A stretch of 6,080 nt of DNA, taken from NCBI GenBank assembly GCA_030615705.1, contig JAUWYT010000110.1, positions 1-6,080 of the forward strand, written 5' to 3'. This document shows, one piece after another, positions 1 through 5,332 of this stretch (the stretch's first letter is position 1; the number at the start of each line of letters is the position of its first letter). The DNA comes from Chloroflexota bacterium. GTDB lineage: Bacteria > Chloroflexota > Anaerolineae > VGOG01. The position numbers and the translations under genes are program-made. Under the pieces are notes generated by a model. That model was given only the letters and a program-made list of their open reading frames with translations. It was not told where the DNA came from and made no database searches.

Positions 1-353
1 ACCACCTGTATCTGGCCGATCATCACCGGCTCGTCGCTGCTGGTGGTGAATCCGCCGCCATCGCGCACCAACCGGGCGGCGAAGCTGGCCCCGGCTACAA
101 CGGAGGGTTCCTCGATGGCCATAGGGATAAGATAGTCCTGGCCGTTGATGAGGAAATTGACGGCTATCCCGAGGGGCAGGGCGTGGATACCCACCACGTT
201 CTCGATCATCTGATTGGCTTGAGCTTGACTCAAGCCCTCCCCCATCAAGATCGCCTTCTCGCCAGCCGTCAGTCCGGCCAACTCTGCGACAACAGCCACC
301 CGAGCCTCCAAACTCAGCTTGTAGAACCCAGGCAGACGGGAGGATTTGTTCAT
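1..353 (-). CDS. mvaA: Class II hydroxymethylglutaryl-CoA reductase, N-terminal part (runs off left edge)
   Basis: Reverse-strand reading from the ATG at 353-351 stays open to the window edge, giving 117 codons of a protein that should be about 420-430 residues. HMG-CoA reductase interconverts HMG-CoA and mevalonate; in this context biosynthesis of isoprenoid precursors in the cytoplasm is the likely direction, but some class II enzymes are degradative. Recognised by strong resemblance to the Pseudomonas mevalonii enzyme: SRLPGF at residues 5-10, MIENVVG at 49-55, a NFLINGQDYLIPMAIEEPS block at 66-84, and GGFTTSS at 100-106. E82 of the EEPS motif corresponds to the catalytic Glu83 of the P. 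mevalonii protein. The start is supported by an AAAGGG Shine-Dalgarno about 6 nt upstream. It is separated from the arsenic genes by a terminator, so it appears to be an independent unit. The cofactor-binding domain and catalytic Lys, Asp and His lie outside the window. Family assignment is secure. Confidence 0.93.
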   Translation of the reverse strand, partial: MNKSSRLPGFYKLSLEARVAVVAELAGLTAGEKAILMGEGLSQAQANQMIENVVGIHALPLGIAVNFLINGQDYLIPMAIEEPSVVAGASFAARLVRDGGGFTTSSDEPVMIGQIQV

Positions 354-380
354 CTATCCCTTTCGGTCCAAGGGCACACT

Positions 381-402
381 AAAAAAGCCCATTAGGGCCT
401 TT
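381..402 (-). terminator. Leader hairpin plus T-tract upstream of the HMG-CoA reductase gene
   Basis: On the minus strand, AAAGGCCC, a TAAT loop and GGGCTTTTTT form an 8-bp stem (one G-T pair) ending in six T. It has the form of an intrinsic terminator and sits 28 nt before the HMG-CoA reductase ATG. It could be a back-up terminator for the arsenic operon, an attenuator, or a 5' stabilising stem of the reductase mRNA if transcription starts near 405. It is nearly symmetric, so it could also stop plus-strand transcription weakly. Confidence 0.45.
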
Positions 403-412
403 AATCATTCAA

Positions 413-436
413 AGTATAACACAACATCCCTGTCAA
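413..436 (-). promoter_or_regulatory. mvaA: Possible promoter of the HMG-CoA reductase gene
   Basis: On the minus strand a perfect TTGACA (436-431) is followed by TATACT (418-413), but only 12 bp separate them, short for a sigma-70-type promoter. A TTGATA lies further upstream at too long a spacing. The TATACT box may work with a poor -35 element. It is the best candidate in the 144-nt gap between the terminator at 497-531 and the reductase start. Confidence 0.35.
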
Positions 437-496
437 AAACTATCAAATTTGTCCGACGCTTCCTATTCTGGAGAGTAAGCTGTGCTCACTTGGGGA

Positions 497-531
497 AACA
501 AAAGAGAGGCAGGAGCTTATCCTGCCTCTCT
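497..531 (-). terminator. Intrinsic terminator of the arsM operon
   Basis: A perfect 12-bp inverted repeat (503-514 paired with 520-531, arm AGAGAGGCAGGA) with a 5-nt loop is followed on the minus strand by TTTGTTT. This is a textbook Rho-independent terminator reading leftwards, about 50 nt beyond the stop codon of the small gene at 581-856. It closes the arsenic unit and separates it from the HMG-CoA reductase gene. The plus strand has no T-run after the hairpin, which fixes the orientation. Confidence 0.85.
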
Positions 532-580
532 GTGTGAAGCGGGGTACCGCGTGTAGACTTCATCGCCCCTGGCTGTCGTT

Positions 581-856
581 TTAGCAACAGGCGCAGCGCG
601 AATCGTACCTTTGGTTGGTCATCTTCCCGGTCCGGCTCGATGCGGTTGACGGAGACCGGCGGCATAGTTCATCAACCCTGCGGTCCGCGAAGATAGCCAA
701 CAGACTTTTGAGGGTCAACGTCACCCGCAGCCGCCATTTTCGCTCCTTCCTGGGACCTTTGGCTGCTCGGAGCAGTCGTTCTTGTTCCGCCTCGCGCAGG
801 GCATCTTTCATGCGTTCTCTTGCCAGCCGGTAGGCTGTCCATGAATTGAACAACAT
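581..856 (-). CDS. Small basic protein with Cys-rich C-terminus, downstream of arsM
   Basis: A 91-residue protein I do not recognise. The start is well supported: AGGAGG lies about 8 nt before the ATG at 856, and the ATG is 21 nt beyond the arsM stop, so the two genes should be cotranscribed. Residues about 7-32 are highly charged and probably one amphipathic helix (RERMKDALREAEQERLLRAA), followed by a basic stretch and a moderately hydrophobic segment at about 42-57 (RLRVTLTLKSLLAIFA) that could lie on a membrane surface. The tail is Ser/Thr/Arg-rich and ends SRCACC, with three cysteines in the last four residues; one more Cys is in the middle. In an arsenic operon such a tail invites a metalloid-binding idea, but that is inference. 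Another overlapping reading frame at 672-881 has no comparable ribosome site. A hairpin terminator follows. Confidence 0.62.
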   Translation of the reverse strand: MLFNSWTAYRLARERMKDALREAEQERLLRAAKGPRKERKWRLRVTLTLKSLLAIFADRRVDELCRRSPSTASSRTGKMTNQRYDSRCACC

Positions 857-877
857 CGTTCTCCCTCCTGTCTCCTT

Positions 878-1726
878 TCACTGTGGCTTGTGAGCCCTGA
901 CCTTGATGCTCACGATCTTGTTCTTTAGCGACGCTCTCAGCTCATCCAGCGAAAGGGGTTCAGCTAGACCCTCGATGAACTCCCCGACGTCCAGTGAGTC
1001 GAGATCAAAGTAGGTGCGCGAGGTCACCTCTACATCGCTGAAGCCGGCCGCTTCTATCTTGTCCAGATAAACGCTCTCGTCCAGCGCTCCACCGATGCAA
1101 CTGTGCCAGGCGTCCTCACTCTTCCGGATAAACTCCGGCAGTTCCCCATTGGTGACGAGGTCGGAGATTGCCAGCCGCCCGCCAGGCCGCAGCACCCGGT
1201 AGGCCTCAGCGAAGACCGGGTCCTTCTCAGGCGAGAGGTTTATGACGCAGTTGGAGATGATCACATCCACTGACTCATTGGGGATGGGCATCTCTTCCAT
1301 CTCGCCGTAGCGGAAATCCACGTTGGTCATCCCCATCTCCTTAGCATTGCGACGGGCTAGCTTGATCATTTCTGGAGTCATGTCCAGGCCGATGACCTTG
1401 CCGGTTGGCCCCACCTTTTGGGCGGCCAGGAAACAATCAATGCCCCCACCGCTTCCCAGGTCCAGCACTACTTCGCCGGGCTGCAGCTCGGCGATGGCTG
1501 TGGGGTTGCCGCAGCCCAGGGTGATGCCTGTCACGCTCTCAGGCAAACCGGCCAACTCGTCAGGCGAATACAGTTGCTCTGCATAGCTGGGCATGTCCTC
1601 ATCAGGAGAGCAGCAGCCAGGGGCGGGTTGGCAGCAACTGGCAGGGGCTGATTTCTCAATGATCCTGGCAGCGAGCTCACCATAGGACCGGCGCACACCT
1701 TCCTTGATTTTTTCTTTGTCAGTCAT
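878..1726 (-). CDS. arsM: Arsenite S-adenosylmethionine methyltransferase ArsM
   Basis: A 282-residue cytoplasmic enzyme that methylates trivalent arsenic with S-adenosylmethionine, giving methylated and finally volatile arsines. The SAM-binding motif I is DLGSGGGID at residues 89-97 and the acidic motif [10 protein letters not shown] at 113-120. The three cysteines required for arsenite methylation are all present: C72 (ITLGCGNP), C160 (ISNCVINL) and C210 (HSCIGGAL). N-terminal Cys pairs C31-C32 and C38-C39 probably supply the further, more variable Cys or help capture arsenic. The [12 protein letters not shown] segment at 178-189 is typical of class I methyltransferases. The ATG at 1726 is preferred because GGGAG lies 9 nt upstream; an in-frame ATG at 1765 would add 13 charged residues but has no ribosome site. 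It lies downstream of arsR, preceded by the putative ArsR operator at 1782-1791. Length and motifs match the family. Confidence 0.95.
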   Translation of the reverse strand: MTDKEKIKEGVRRSYGELAARIIEKSAPASCCQPAPGCCSPDEDMPSYAEQLYSPDELAGLPESVTGITLGCGNPTAIAELQPGEVVLDLGSGGGIDCFLAAQKVGPTGKVIGLDMTPEMIKLARRNAKEMGMTNVDFRYGEMEEMPIPNESVDVIISNCVINLSPEKDPVFAEAYRVLRPGGRLAISDLVTNGELPEFIRKSEDAWHSCIGGALDESVYLDKIEAAGFSDVEVTSRTYFDLDSLDVGEFIEGLAEPLSLDELRASLKNKIVSIKVRAHKPQ

Positions 1727-1781
1727 AATCTTTTTCTCCCTTCTGTTATGATGATCTTTCTCCATTTACATGCATCGAAAG

Positions 1782-1791
1782 ACGTCTATAT
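1782..1791 (-). promoter_or_regulatory. Putative ArsR operator upstream of arsM
   Basis: On the minus strand ATATAGACGT, identical to the decamer just downstream of the arsR -10 box (2142-2151). Its core runs into AGACGTCT, a perfect 8-bp palindrome at 1780-1787. A TATATA hexamer overlaps its left side and could be a -10 box, but no good -35 element is visible because the upstream stretch is the T-tract of the arsR terminator. The operator reading rests on the repeat and on the ArsR gene nearby. Confidence 0.55.
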
Positions 1792-1799
1792 ATCGGCTC

Positions 1800-1842
1800 A
1801 AAAAAAAAGAACCCGTCTCTGGGTGGACTATTAGAGTTCCTT
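1800..1842 (-). terminator. Probable intrinsic terminator after arsR
   Basis: On the minus strand ACCC and GGGT (1824-1821 with 1814-1811) enclose a 6-nt loop, or alternatively AAGGAAC (1842-1836) pairs with GTTCTTT (1812-1806, one G-T pair); a run of nine T follows (1808-1800). The tract is strong but the stem is modest, so partial readthrough into arsM is likely. It overlaps the arsR stop codon. Confidence 0.5.
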
Positions 1843-2127
1843 GCAACTGAACTTAGTCACGATCATGCCGCAGCACTCATCCACGTTTTCTTGATTGATT
1901 GAGTAGAACACGAGCTTGCCTTGCTTGCGGCTCTCCACCAACCCGACATTCTTAAGGATATTGAGGTGATGAGACACGGTGGGCTGAGAAACATTGAAAG
2001 ATTCCACGATGTCGCTCACGCACATCTCCCTTTGCTGCAGCATCTCCAGTATCTTTTGCCTGGTTTCATCACTCAAGGCTTTGCAGAAGTCAACGCACGT
2101 AACCGGCATCCTTACTCTGTTATCCAT
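1831..2127 (-). CDS. arsR: ArsR-family arsenic-responsive transcriptional repressor
   Basis: A 98-residue winged-helix repressor of the ArsR/SmtB family, which leaves DNA when trivalent arsenic or another thiophilic metal binds cysteines. Family marks are KALSDETRQKILEML at residues 16-30, the recognition helix SQPTVSHHLNILKNVGLV at 47-64, and the wing RKQGKLVFYSI at 67-77. The classic CxCxxC site of the E. coli plasmid repressor is absent: the equivalent helix reads EMCVSDIV with a single C36. Other cysteines are C11 and C15 near the N-terminus and C85, C86 and C95 at the C-terminus. The vicinal C-terminal pair resembles the Acidithiobacillus ferrooxidans ArsR type, which senses arsenite through C-terminal cysteines, so As(III) sensing is likely but the metal is not proven. 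The start is uncertain: ATG at 2127 or ATG at 2109, neither with a good ribosome site. It has its own consensus promoter and is probably autoregulated. Confidence 0.93.
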   Translation of the reverse strand: MDNRVRMPVTCVDFCKALSDETRQKILEMLQQREMCVSDIVESFNVSQPTVSHHLNILKNVGLVESRKQGKLVFYSINQENVDECCGMIVTKFSCKEL

Positions 2128-2141
2128 AGATAATTTTCAAT

Positions 2142-2151
2142 ACGTCTATAT
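2142..2151 (-). promoter_or_regulatory. Putative ArsR operator upstream of arsR
   Basis: Minus-strand ATATAGACGT overlapping the last two bases of the -10 box and the expected transcription start of arsR, the usual place for a repressor to block polymerase. The same decamer lies upstream of arsM. The flanks form a loose dyad: ATAAT at 2154-2150 and ATTAT at 2134-2130, in inverted orientation with a 15-nt centre, a fair size for an ArsR dimer site. Confidence 0.6.
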
Positions 2152-2178
2152 TATACTACACTTTTCCAAGTTTGTCAA
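2150..2178 (-). promoter_or_regulatory. arsR: Consensus sigma-70-type promoter of arsR
   Basis: Minus-strand TTGACA (2178-2173), a 17-bp spacer and TATAAT (2155-2150): both hexamers and the spacing match the consensus exactly. The -35 box and spacer lie inside the last codons of def. The predicted start near 2143 leaves a very short leader before the first ATG. A promoter this strong needs a repressor, in keeping with the operator that overlaps it. Confidence 0.88.
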
Positions 2179-2743
2179 GTACCTGAACCTTAAAACTTTC
2201 AGCTTTTTGCAGTGGGACCTTTGTCTTGACAGCTTCCCTCTCCACTTCTTCTAGCGGGACGATTCGCCGGATCTTATCAGGGCTCTCCACTCGATCAATG
2301 AAGAGGATGCCATCGAGGTGGTCTATCTCGTGCTGAAAGGCGCGGGCCAATAACCCCTCCGCCTTGATCCGCACCTTCCTGCCCCGGCGATCCTGGGCCT
2401 TGACGGTGACCCAAGTGGCCCGTTTTACATCTCCCACGTAGCCGGGTACACAGAGACACCCCTCCTCGCCCTCCTCTTCCCCGTGGGCCCTGACAATCTG
2501 CGGGTTGCAGAGAGCAAAGAGCTTGCCGCTCTGAGGGTCCTCCTCGTCCTCAGGCAATTGGACGACGATGACCCGTTCCTGCACCCCCACCTGGGGTGCA
2601 GCTAAGCCCATTCCGTTGGCGGCCTGCATGCTCTCCACCATATCATTGATCAAGACCTGCAAGGCCTCCCCAAAATGCTTCACCTTCTTCGATTTCTTCC
2701 GCAATATCGGATCGTTAGCCAAAATTACGGGACGAACAGCCAC
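2156..2743 (-). CDS. def: Peptide deformylase
   Basis: A 195-residue metalloenzyme that removes the formyl group from the initiator methionine of nascent proteins. All three motifs are visible: GMGLAAPQVG at residues 44-53, EGCLCVPG at 94-101 with metal ligand C96, and QHEIDHLDG at 137-145 with ligands H138 and H142 and catalytic E139. Motif 2 carries Cys where most family members have Ser (EGCLSVPG). The reading frame is open upstream to an ATG at 2908, but GTG at 2743 is the better start: GGGAGG lies 4 nt before it, and the protein then begins directly at the family's usual N-terminus (VAVRPVILANDPILRKKSKKV minus its last residue). The upstream 55 codons also overlap the preceding gene in another frame. 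The C-terminus extends about 45 residues past motif 3, charged and probably helical. It is the last gene of the run starting near 5101. Confidence 0.95.
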   Translation of the reverse strand: MAVRPVILANDPILRKKSKKVKHFGEALQVLINDMVESMQAANGMGLAAPQVGVQERVIVVQLPEDEEDPQSGKLFALCNPQIVRAHGEEEGEEGCLCVPGYVGDVKRATWVTVKAQDRRGRKVRIKAEGLLARAFQHEIDHLDGILFIDRVESPDKIRRIVPLEEVEREAVKTKVPLQKAESFKVQVLDKLGKV

Positions 2744-2755
2744 GTAACCTCCCTT
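2736..2755 (-). promoter_or_regulatory. def: Ribosome binding site that fixes the def GTG start
   Basis: The minus strand reads AAGGGAGG then TTAC then GTG (2743-2741). An eight-base match to the anti-Shine-Dalgarno region at close spacing, in front of the point where deformylase homology starts, outweighs the in-frame ATG at 2908. Confidence 0.8.
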
Positions 2756-2816
2756 CTGAACAGCATTTGCAGCACGGGTGAGCGTATCTCGTGTCTTCTT
2801 AAATTCTTCGGAATTC

Positions 2817-3524
2817 TCATTCTCTCTCAAGGAACGGTGGGGGCCACTCTTGTTCCGCTTTTCTGCCTTTCTTGAATCGGTGGTCACACTTTTCGTGGCC
2901 TTCGGCAATGGTCATAGTCCTGGTTAACCCTAGACCGGATGCCTTGCTCTTGGGAAAGTCCAGGAAGCAGCAAAACGCAAGAAACTCGTCAGCTCCCTGA
3001 GCGTGATAGAACTTCCGAGTGCCGCACTCACTGAAATCGTAGCCATAATCGAATTCTCTACCATCTCCCTCAACGAATCCATACACCCAATCCCCTGGGT
3101 AACGGCGCTTCTGCGATTTCTCGGCGCGCTCTCTTCGTCTTCTCATAAGCTCCTCACGGCTTAACCTTTTGGAAGGCCGAATTGGTGGGCTGGGACATCC
3201 ACTTCGTACCTCGATTGTGTCATACAGTATCTTTCCGGTTTCTTCTGCTGTTTTACCGCGCGCTTTCATGGCCTTATAGAGCGCCAGACACTCAGCCGAC
3301 TCAATCAAGGAACCAGTCAAATGGTTTTCGTCACCGCCAATGTAGGGGATTTCAGGAATCAAGGCCTCGTACTCCACACGGGATTCTCTCACGATGGTGT
3401 TGGCAAAGTCATCACCATATTGGCTGACAATGACTTGTCTCCAATACTGAGCATTTTTGTCAAATTCCTCAAGGAGTTCTGACTTTCGAGATACGTAATA
3501 CTTTTTGTCTACCTGGTTACCCAT
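2817..3524 (-). CDS. L-2-amino-thiazoline-4-carboxylic acid hydrolase family protein
   Basis: A 235-residue, probably cytoplasmic protein of the family named after the Pseudomonas enzyme that opens the ring of L-2-amino-delta-2-thiazoline-4-carboxylate to N-carbamoyl-L-cysteine, on the way to L-cysteine. Recognised from the overall pattern: an N-terminal helical part with IPYIGGDENHLTGSLIESA at 59-77, then DFSECGTRKFYHAQGADEFL at 163-182, AFCCFLDF at 183-190, and the C-terminal signature GLGLTRTMTIAEGHEKCDHR at 197-216 followed by FKKG. Conserved-looking cysteines C167, C185, C186 and C213 may form the active site. An Arg/Lys-rich linker lies at about 119-141. ATG at 3524 is chosen because it follows the TGA of the upstream gene by 1 nt, implying translational coupling; a TTG at 3542 is also in frame. 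Family members are common in anaerobes without known thiazoline metabolism, so the true substrate is open. Confidence 0.82.
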   Translation of the reverse strand: MGNQVDKKYYVSRKSELLEEFDKNAQYWRQVIVSQYGDDFANTIVRESRVEYEALIPEIPYIGGDENHLTGSLIESAECLALYKAMKARGKTAEETGKILYDTIEVRSGCPSPPIRPSKRLSREELMRRRRERAEKSQKRRYPGDWVYGFVEGDGREFDYGYDFSECGTRKFYHAQGADEFLAFCCFLDFPKSKASGLGLTRTMTIAEGHEKCDHRFKKGRKAEQEWPPPFLERE

Positions 3525-3525
3525 A

Positions 3526-4191
3526 TCATCTCTTGGGTGCAAGCAAGAGAGTGGCGGTGCCGGCGACGCTGATGAAGTGCTCAGCGATGAAAATCACCCG
3601 GACATTCAACTGCAGGAACACTTTCTCCTTGAGCCTGCCCTCCCAGACGATGGAGTCGCCGAGCTTGCGATAGGGATAGCCCTCGACGCCGCTCAGCTCG
3701 ATTCCCTCTTCCCGCCTGCTCAAGTACTTAACGAGGGTGCCCGGAATGTAGTCGCCCTGCTCCACCCGGTAGGTCACCGGGGCGTTGGAATATTTTACAG
3801 GAACTTCTGTCGGGATAGAGGCCACCTCAGGCATAGGGTCCCGTACGGTCACCTTGGCTATCCCAGCCACGTAGAGGGTCTCTTCGGTGAACCAGGCCAC
3901 CCGCAGCGAGAGGTCCAAGTCCACATCCTCCACGGGGCTGCCCTTCCGATCGAGGGAATCGCCCTTCTGCTTGAAGGCGGTTTGGTCATCAAGGAGAATC
4001 TCGGCCCCCTTGTCGGACAGACCAACGTAGTGAATACCCGTGCCCGGCAGGTCAGATCCTTGCTTAATGCCGGCCTCGAAAGGGGCAATGTAGAGCAGCT
4101 CCAAAGGACCGCCCTTGGGCTTGCGCTGGCAGTTGGGCAGGAAAGAGAGTAACAACCCCAGAACGACGAGAATTATCGCTCTTTTCTTCAC
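3526..4191 (-). CDS. Exported lipoprotein-like protein with two tandem copies of one domain
   Basis: A 221-residue protein of no family I can name. The N-terminus is a clear export signal: KKR, a hydrophobic core at residues 5-18, then LPNC, so C21 is a plausible though imperfect lipobox cysteine and the mature protein would be lipid-anchored on the outer face of the membrane. The mature part is two copies of one domain at a constant offset of 101 residues without gaps: QG-x3-PGT at 44-51 and 145-152, GDS at 77-79 and 178-180, RV at 97-98 and 198-199, VAG at 108-110 and 209-211. Each copy ends in alternating hydrophobic residues, suggesting a small beta domain. GTG at 4191 is the start, with AGGAGG 5 nt upstream. 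It is 37 nt downstream of the hydrolase gene and 1 nt before the next gene's start, so it belongs to the same operon. A binding or structural role is likelier than catalysis. Confidence 0.75.
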   Translation of the reverse strand: MKKRAIILVVLGLLLSFLPNCQRKPKGGPLELLYIAPFEAGIKQGSDLPGTGIHYVGLSDKGAEILLDDQTAFKQKGDSLDRKGSPVEDVDLDLSLRVAWFTEETLYVAGIAKVTVRDPMPEVASIPTEVPVKYSNAPVTYRVEQGDYIPGTLVKYLSRREEGIELSGVEGYPYRKLGDSIVWEGRLKEKVFLQLNVRVIFIAEHFISVAGTATLLLAPKR

Positions 4192-4228
4192 TTCGTCCTC
4201 CTCTCTTGATCTAATGATGCGGAGCCTG

Positions 4229-5101
4229 TTACAGCCACTTATCGAAGAAGGCCAATAGCTTGGCCCTGTATTCGTCAGGACGTTGTTTATCCACCCTGCG
4301 GTGACCGGTTTGGGGCACTACCCAGAGCTCCTTGGGCTCACCGGCTTTAGCGTAGAGCTCGTGTACGTCGGCCAATGAGACATAGGGATCTAACCCTCCG
4401 TGGATGATGAGGAGAGCCCGCGGGGCGATTTTATCCACCCAGCGGACAGGGTCAGCCCTGGGCAGCCAGGAGCCAAGGCGTAGGCTGGCCAAACAAATGA
4501 TCAAGGGGCTCACCAGGGCAGCGACCCAGCCGGGCCAGCCTCGCTCCCTCGCCCCGCGAGCGATTGCGTTCCCAAGTCGGGTGAAGCCCCCATCGCAGAC
4601 CACGGCGCGGATGGCTTCGCTCTGCGGGGCCGTGCTGATAGCCACCGCTCCGCCCATGGAAAAGCCCAGCACCCCCACGCGGTCTATACCCCGGCTCCTT
4701 AGATAATCAACAGCTCCCAGCAGGTCCAGCCGCTCACGGTAGCCCATCGAAACACGCTGGCCTTCGCTGCGGCCATGGCCACGAAAGTCGAACATGAGGA
4801 GATTGTATCCGCTATCGTGAAAGGCAGGCGCGTACTCGATATCGGGGTCCATGCTTCCGGCGTGACCGTGACAGAAAACGATTGTCCCCCGTGGCTTTTC
4901 GGCTGGGACGAACCAACCACGCAGGGTCAGGCCATCGCGGCTTTTGAAAGCTATCTTCTCATAGCTCAAGCCGTAGTCGGCCGGATCAGTTCGCACGTCA
5001 GGTGTGCGCCGTTTGATGATCTGTTGGGATCCATAGAGGCCAATGGAGCCTGCTATCAAGATTACCACTGCCAAGGCCGCGATTAGCAATTCGATAAGCA
5101 T
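4229..5101 (-). CDS. Membrane-anchored alpha/beta hydrolase
   Basis: A 290-residue serine hydrolase of the alpha/beta fold, closest in pattern to the membrane-bound ABHD13/YfhR-type acyl esterases and thioesterases. Residues 2-22 form one transmembrane helix, followed by basic KRR, so the catalytic domain may stay in the cytoplasm or face outward; topology is unclear. The oxyanion-hole motif HGHAGS is at 78-83, FRGHGRSEG at 106-114, the nucleophile elbow GFSMGG at 146-151 (S148), the acid D238 in HGGLDPYV, and the catalytic H267 in QTGHRR, a complete triad in canonical order. A Trp-rich, partly hydrophobic stretch at about 188-213 is the likely lid. The ATG at 5101 has only a weak GGGA 8 nt upstream. 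It is the first gene of the run ending with def and follows a recognisable promoter. The substrate cannot be read from the sequence. Confidence 0.9.
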   Translation of the reverse strand: MLIELLIAALAVVILIAGSIGLYGSQQIIKRRTPDVRTDPADYGLSYEKIAFKSRDGLTLRGWFVPAEKPRGTIVFCHGHAGSMDPDIEYAPAFHDSGYNLLMFDFRGHGRSEGQRVSMGYRERLDLLGAVDYLRSRGIDRVGVLGFSMGGAVAISTAPQSEAIRAVVCDGGFTRLGNAIARGARERGWPGWVAALVSPLIICLASLRLGSWLPRADPVRWVDKIAPRALLIIHGGLDPYVSLADVHELYAKAGEPKELWVVPQTGHRRVDKQRPDEYRAKLLAFFDKWL

Positions 5102-5145
5102 GTCACGTCCCGATGATTCAATGTTAGCGGAGCCACGCAGCCGTC

Positions 5146-5174
5146 ATTATACCCCAGCCCTGGCAAAAGGACAA
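5146..5174 (-). promoter_or_regulatory. Promoter of the alpha/beta hydrolase - def run
   Basis: Minus-strand TTGTCC (5174-5169), a 17-bp spacer and a perfect TATAAT (5151-5146). Transcription would start near 5139, giving a leader of about 40 nt before the ATG at 5101. No other good promoter is seen between here and the arsR promoter, so one transcript could carry all four genes. Confidence 0.7.
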
Positions 5175-5332
5175 GGAGAACTCGGGGTTATTCAGTGAGC
5201 CCCGCAGCTATCCAAACTGACATATACTCTGCCTTTCATGCTCCTCAATTCTACTCCGTTCCGTCTAGCTGCGCAAGTTGGCGCAATACTTTAGAATAGG
5301 ACTACTATTAGTCGCACAGGGGGCTTCTGTTA
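5175..5332 (+). other. Intergenic region between divergent units
   Basis: No gene is supported here. It holds a hairpin at 5183-5204 (CGGGGTT paired with AGCCCCG, one G-T pair, 8-nt loop) with no T-run on either strand, and a short inverted repeat TGCGC/GCGCA at 5270-5285. No convincing plus-strand promoter or ribosome site for the degraded gene downstream is seen. Confidence 0.4.

Noticed and set aside
183..537. Two plus-strand reading frames (183-395 and 346-537)
   Set aside because: The first is antisense to the HMG-CoA reductase gene and the second covers its leader and the terminator hairpin; neither has a ribosome site or recognisable protein character.
615..833. 72-codon plus-strand frame and a 69-codon minus-strand frame at 672-881
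   Set aside because: Both overlap the small gene at 581-856, which alone has a strong Shine-Dalgarno and operon placement. Their Arg/Ser-rich translations look like shadows.
1323..1651. Plus-strand frames within arsM
   Set aside because: Antisense to conserved SAM-binding and Cys motifs; no independent evidence of coding.
3505..4152. Long plus-strand frame of 215 codons
   Set aside because: It is antisense to the duplicated-domain lipoprotein. The minus frame has a signal peptide, a 101-residue protein repeat and a ribosome site; the plus frame has none of these and its length follows from the GC pattern of the real gene.
4404..5086. Plus-strand frames at 4404-4706 and 4775-5086
   Set aside because: Antisense shadows of the alpha/beta hydrolase, whose full catalytic triad is on the minus strand.
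5183..5204. Hairpin upstream of the alpha/beta hydrolase promoter
   Set aside because: A 7-bp stem with an 8-nt loop but no T-run on either strand, so not a convincing terminator; chance cannot be excluded.
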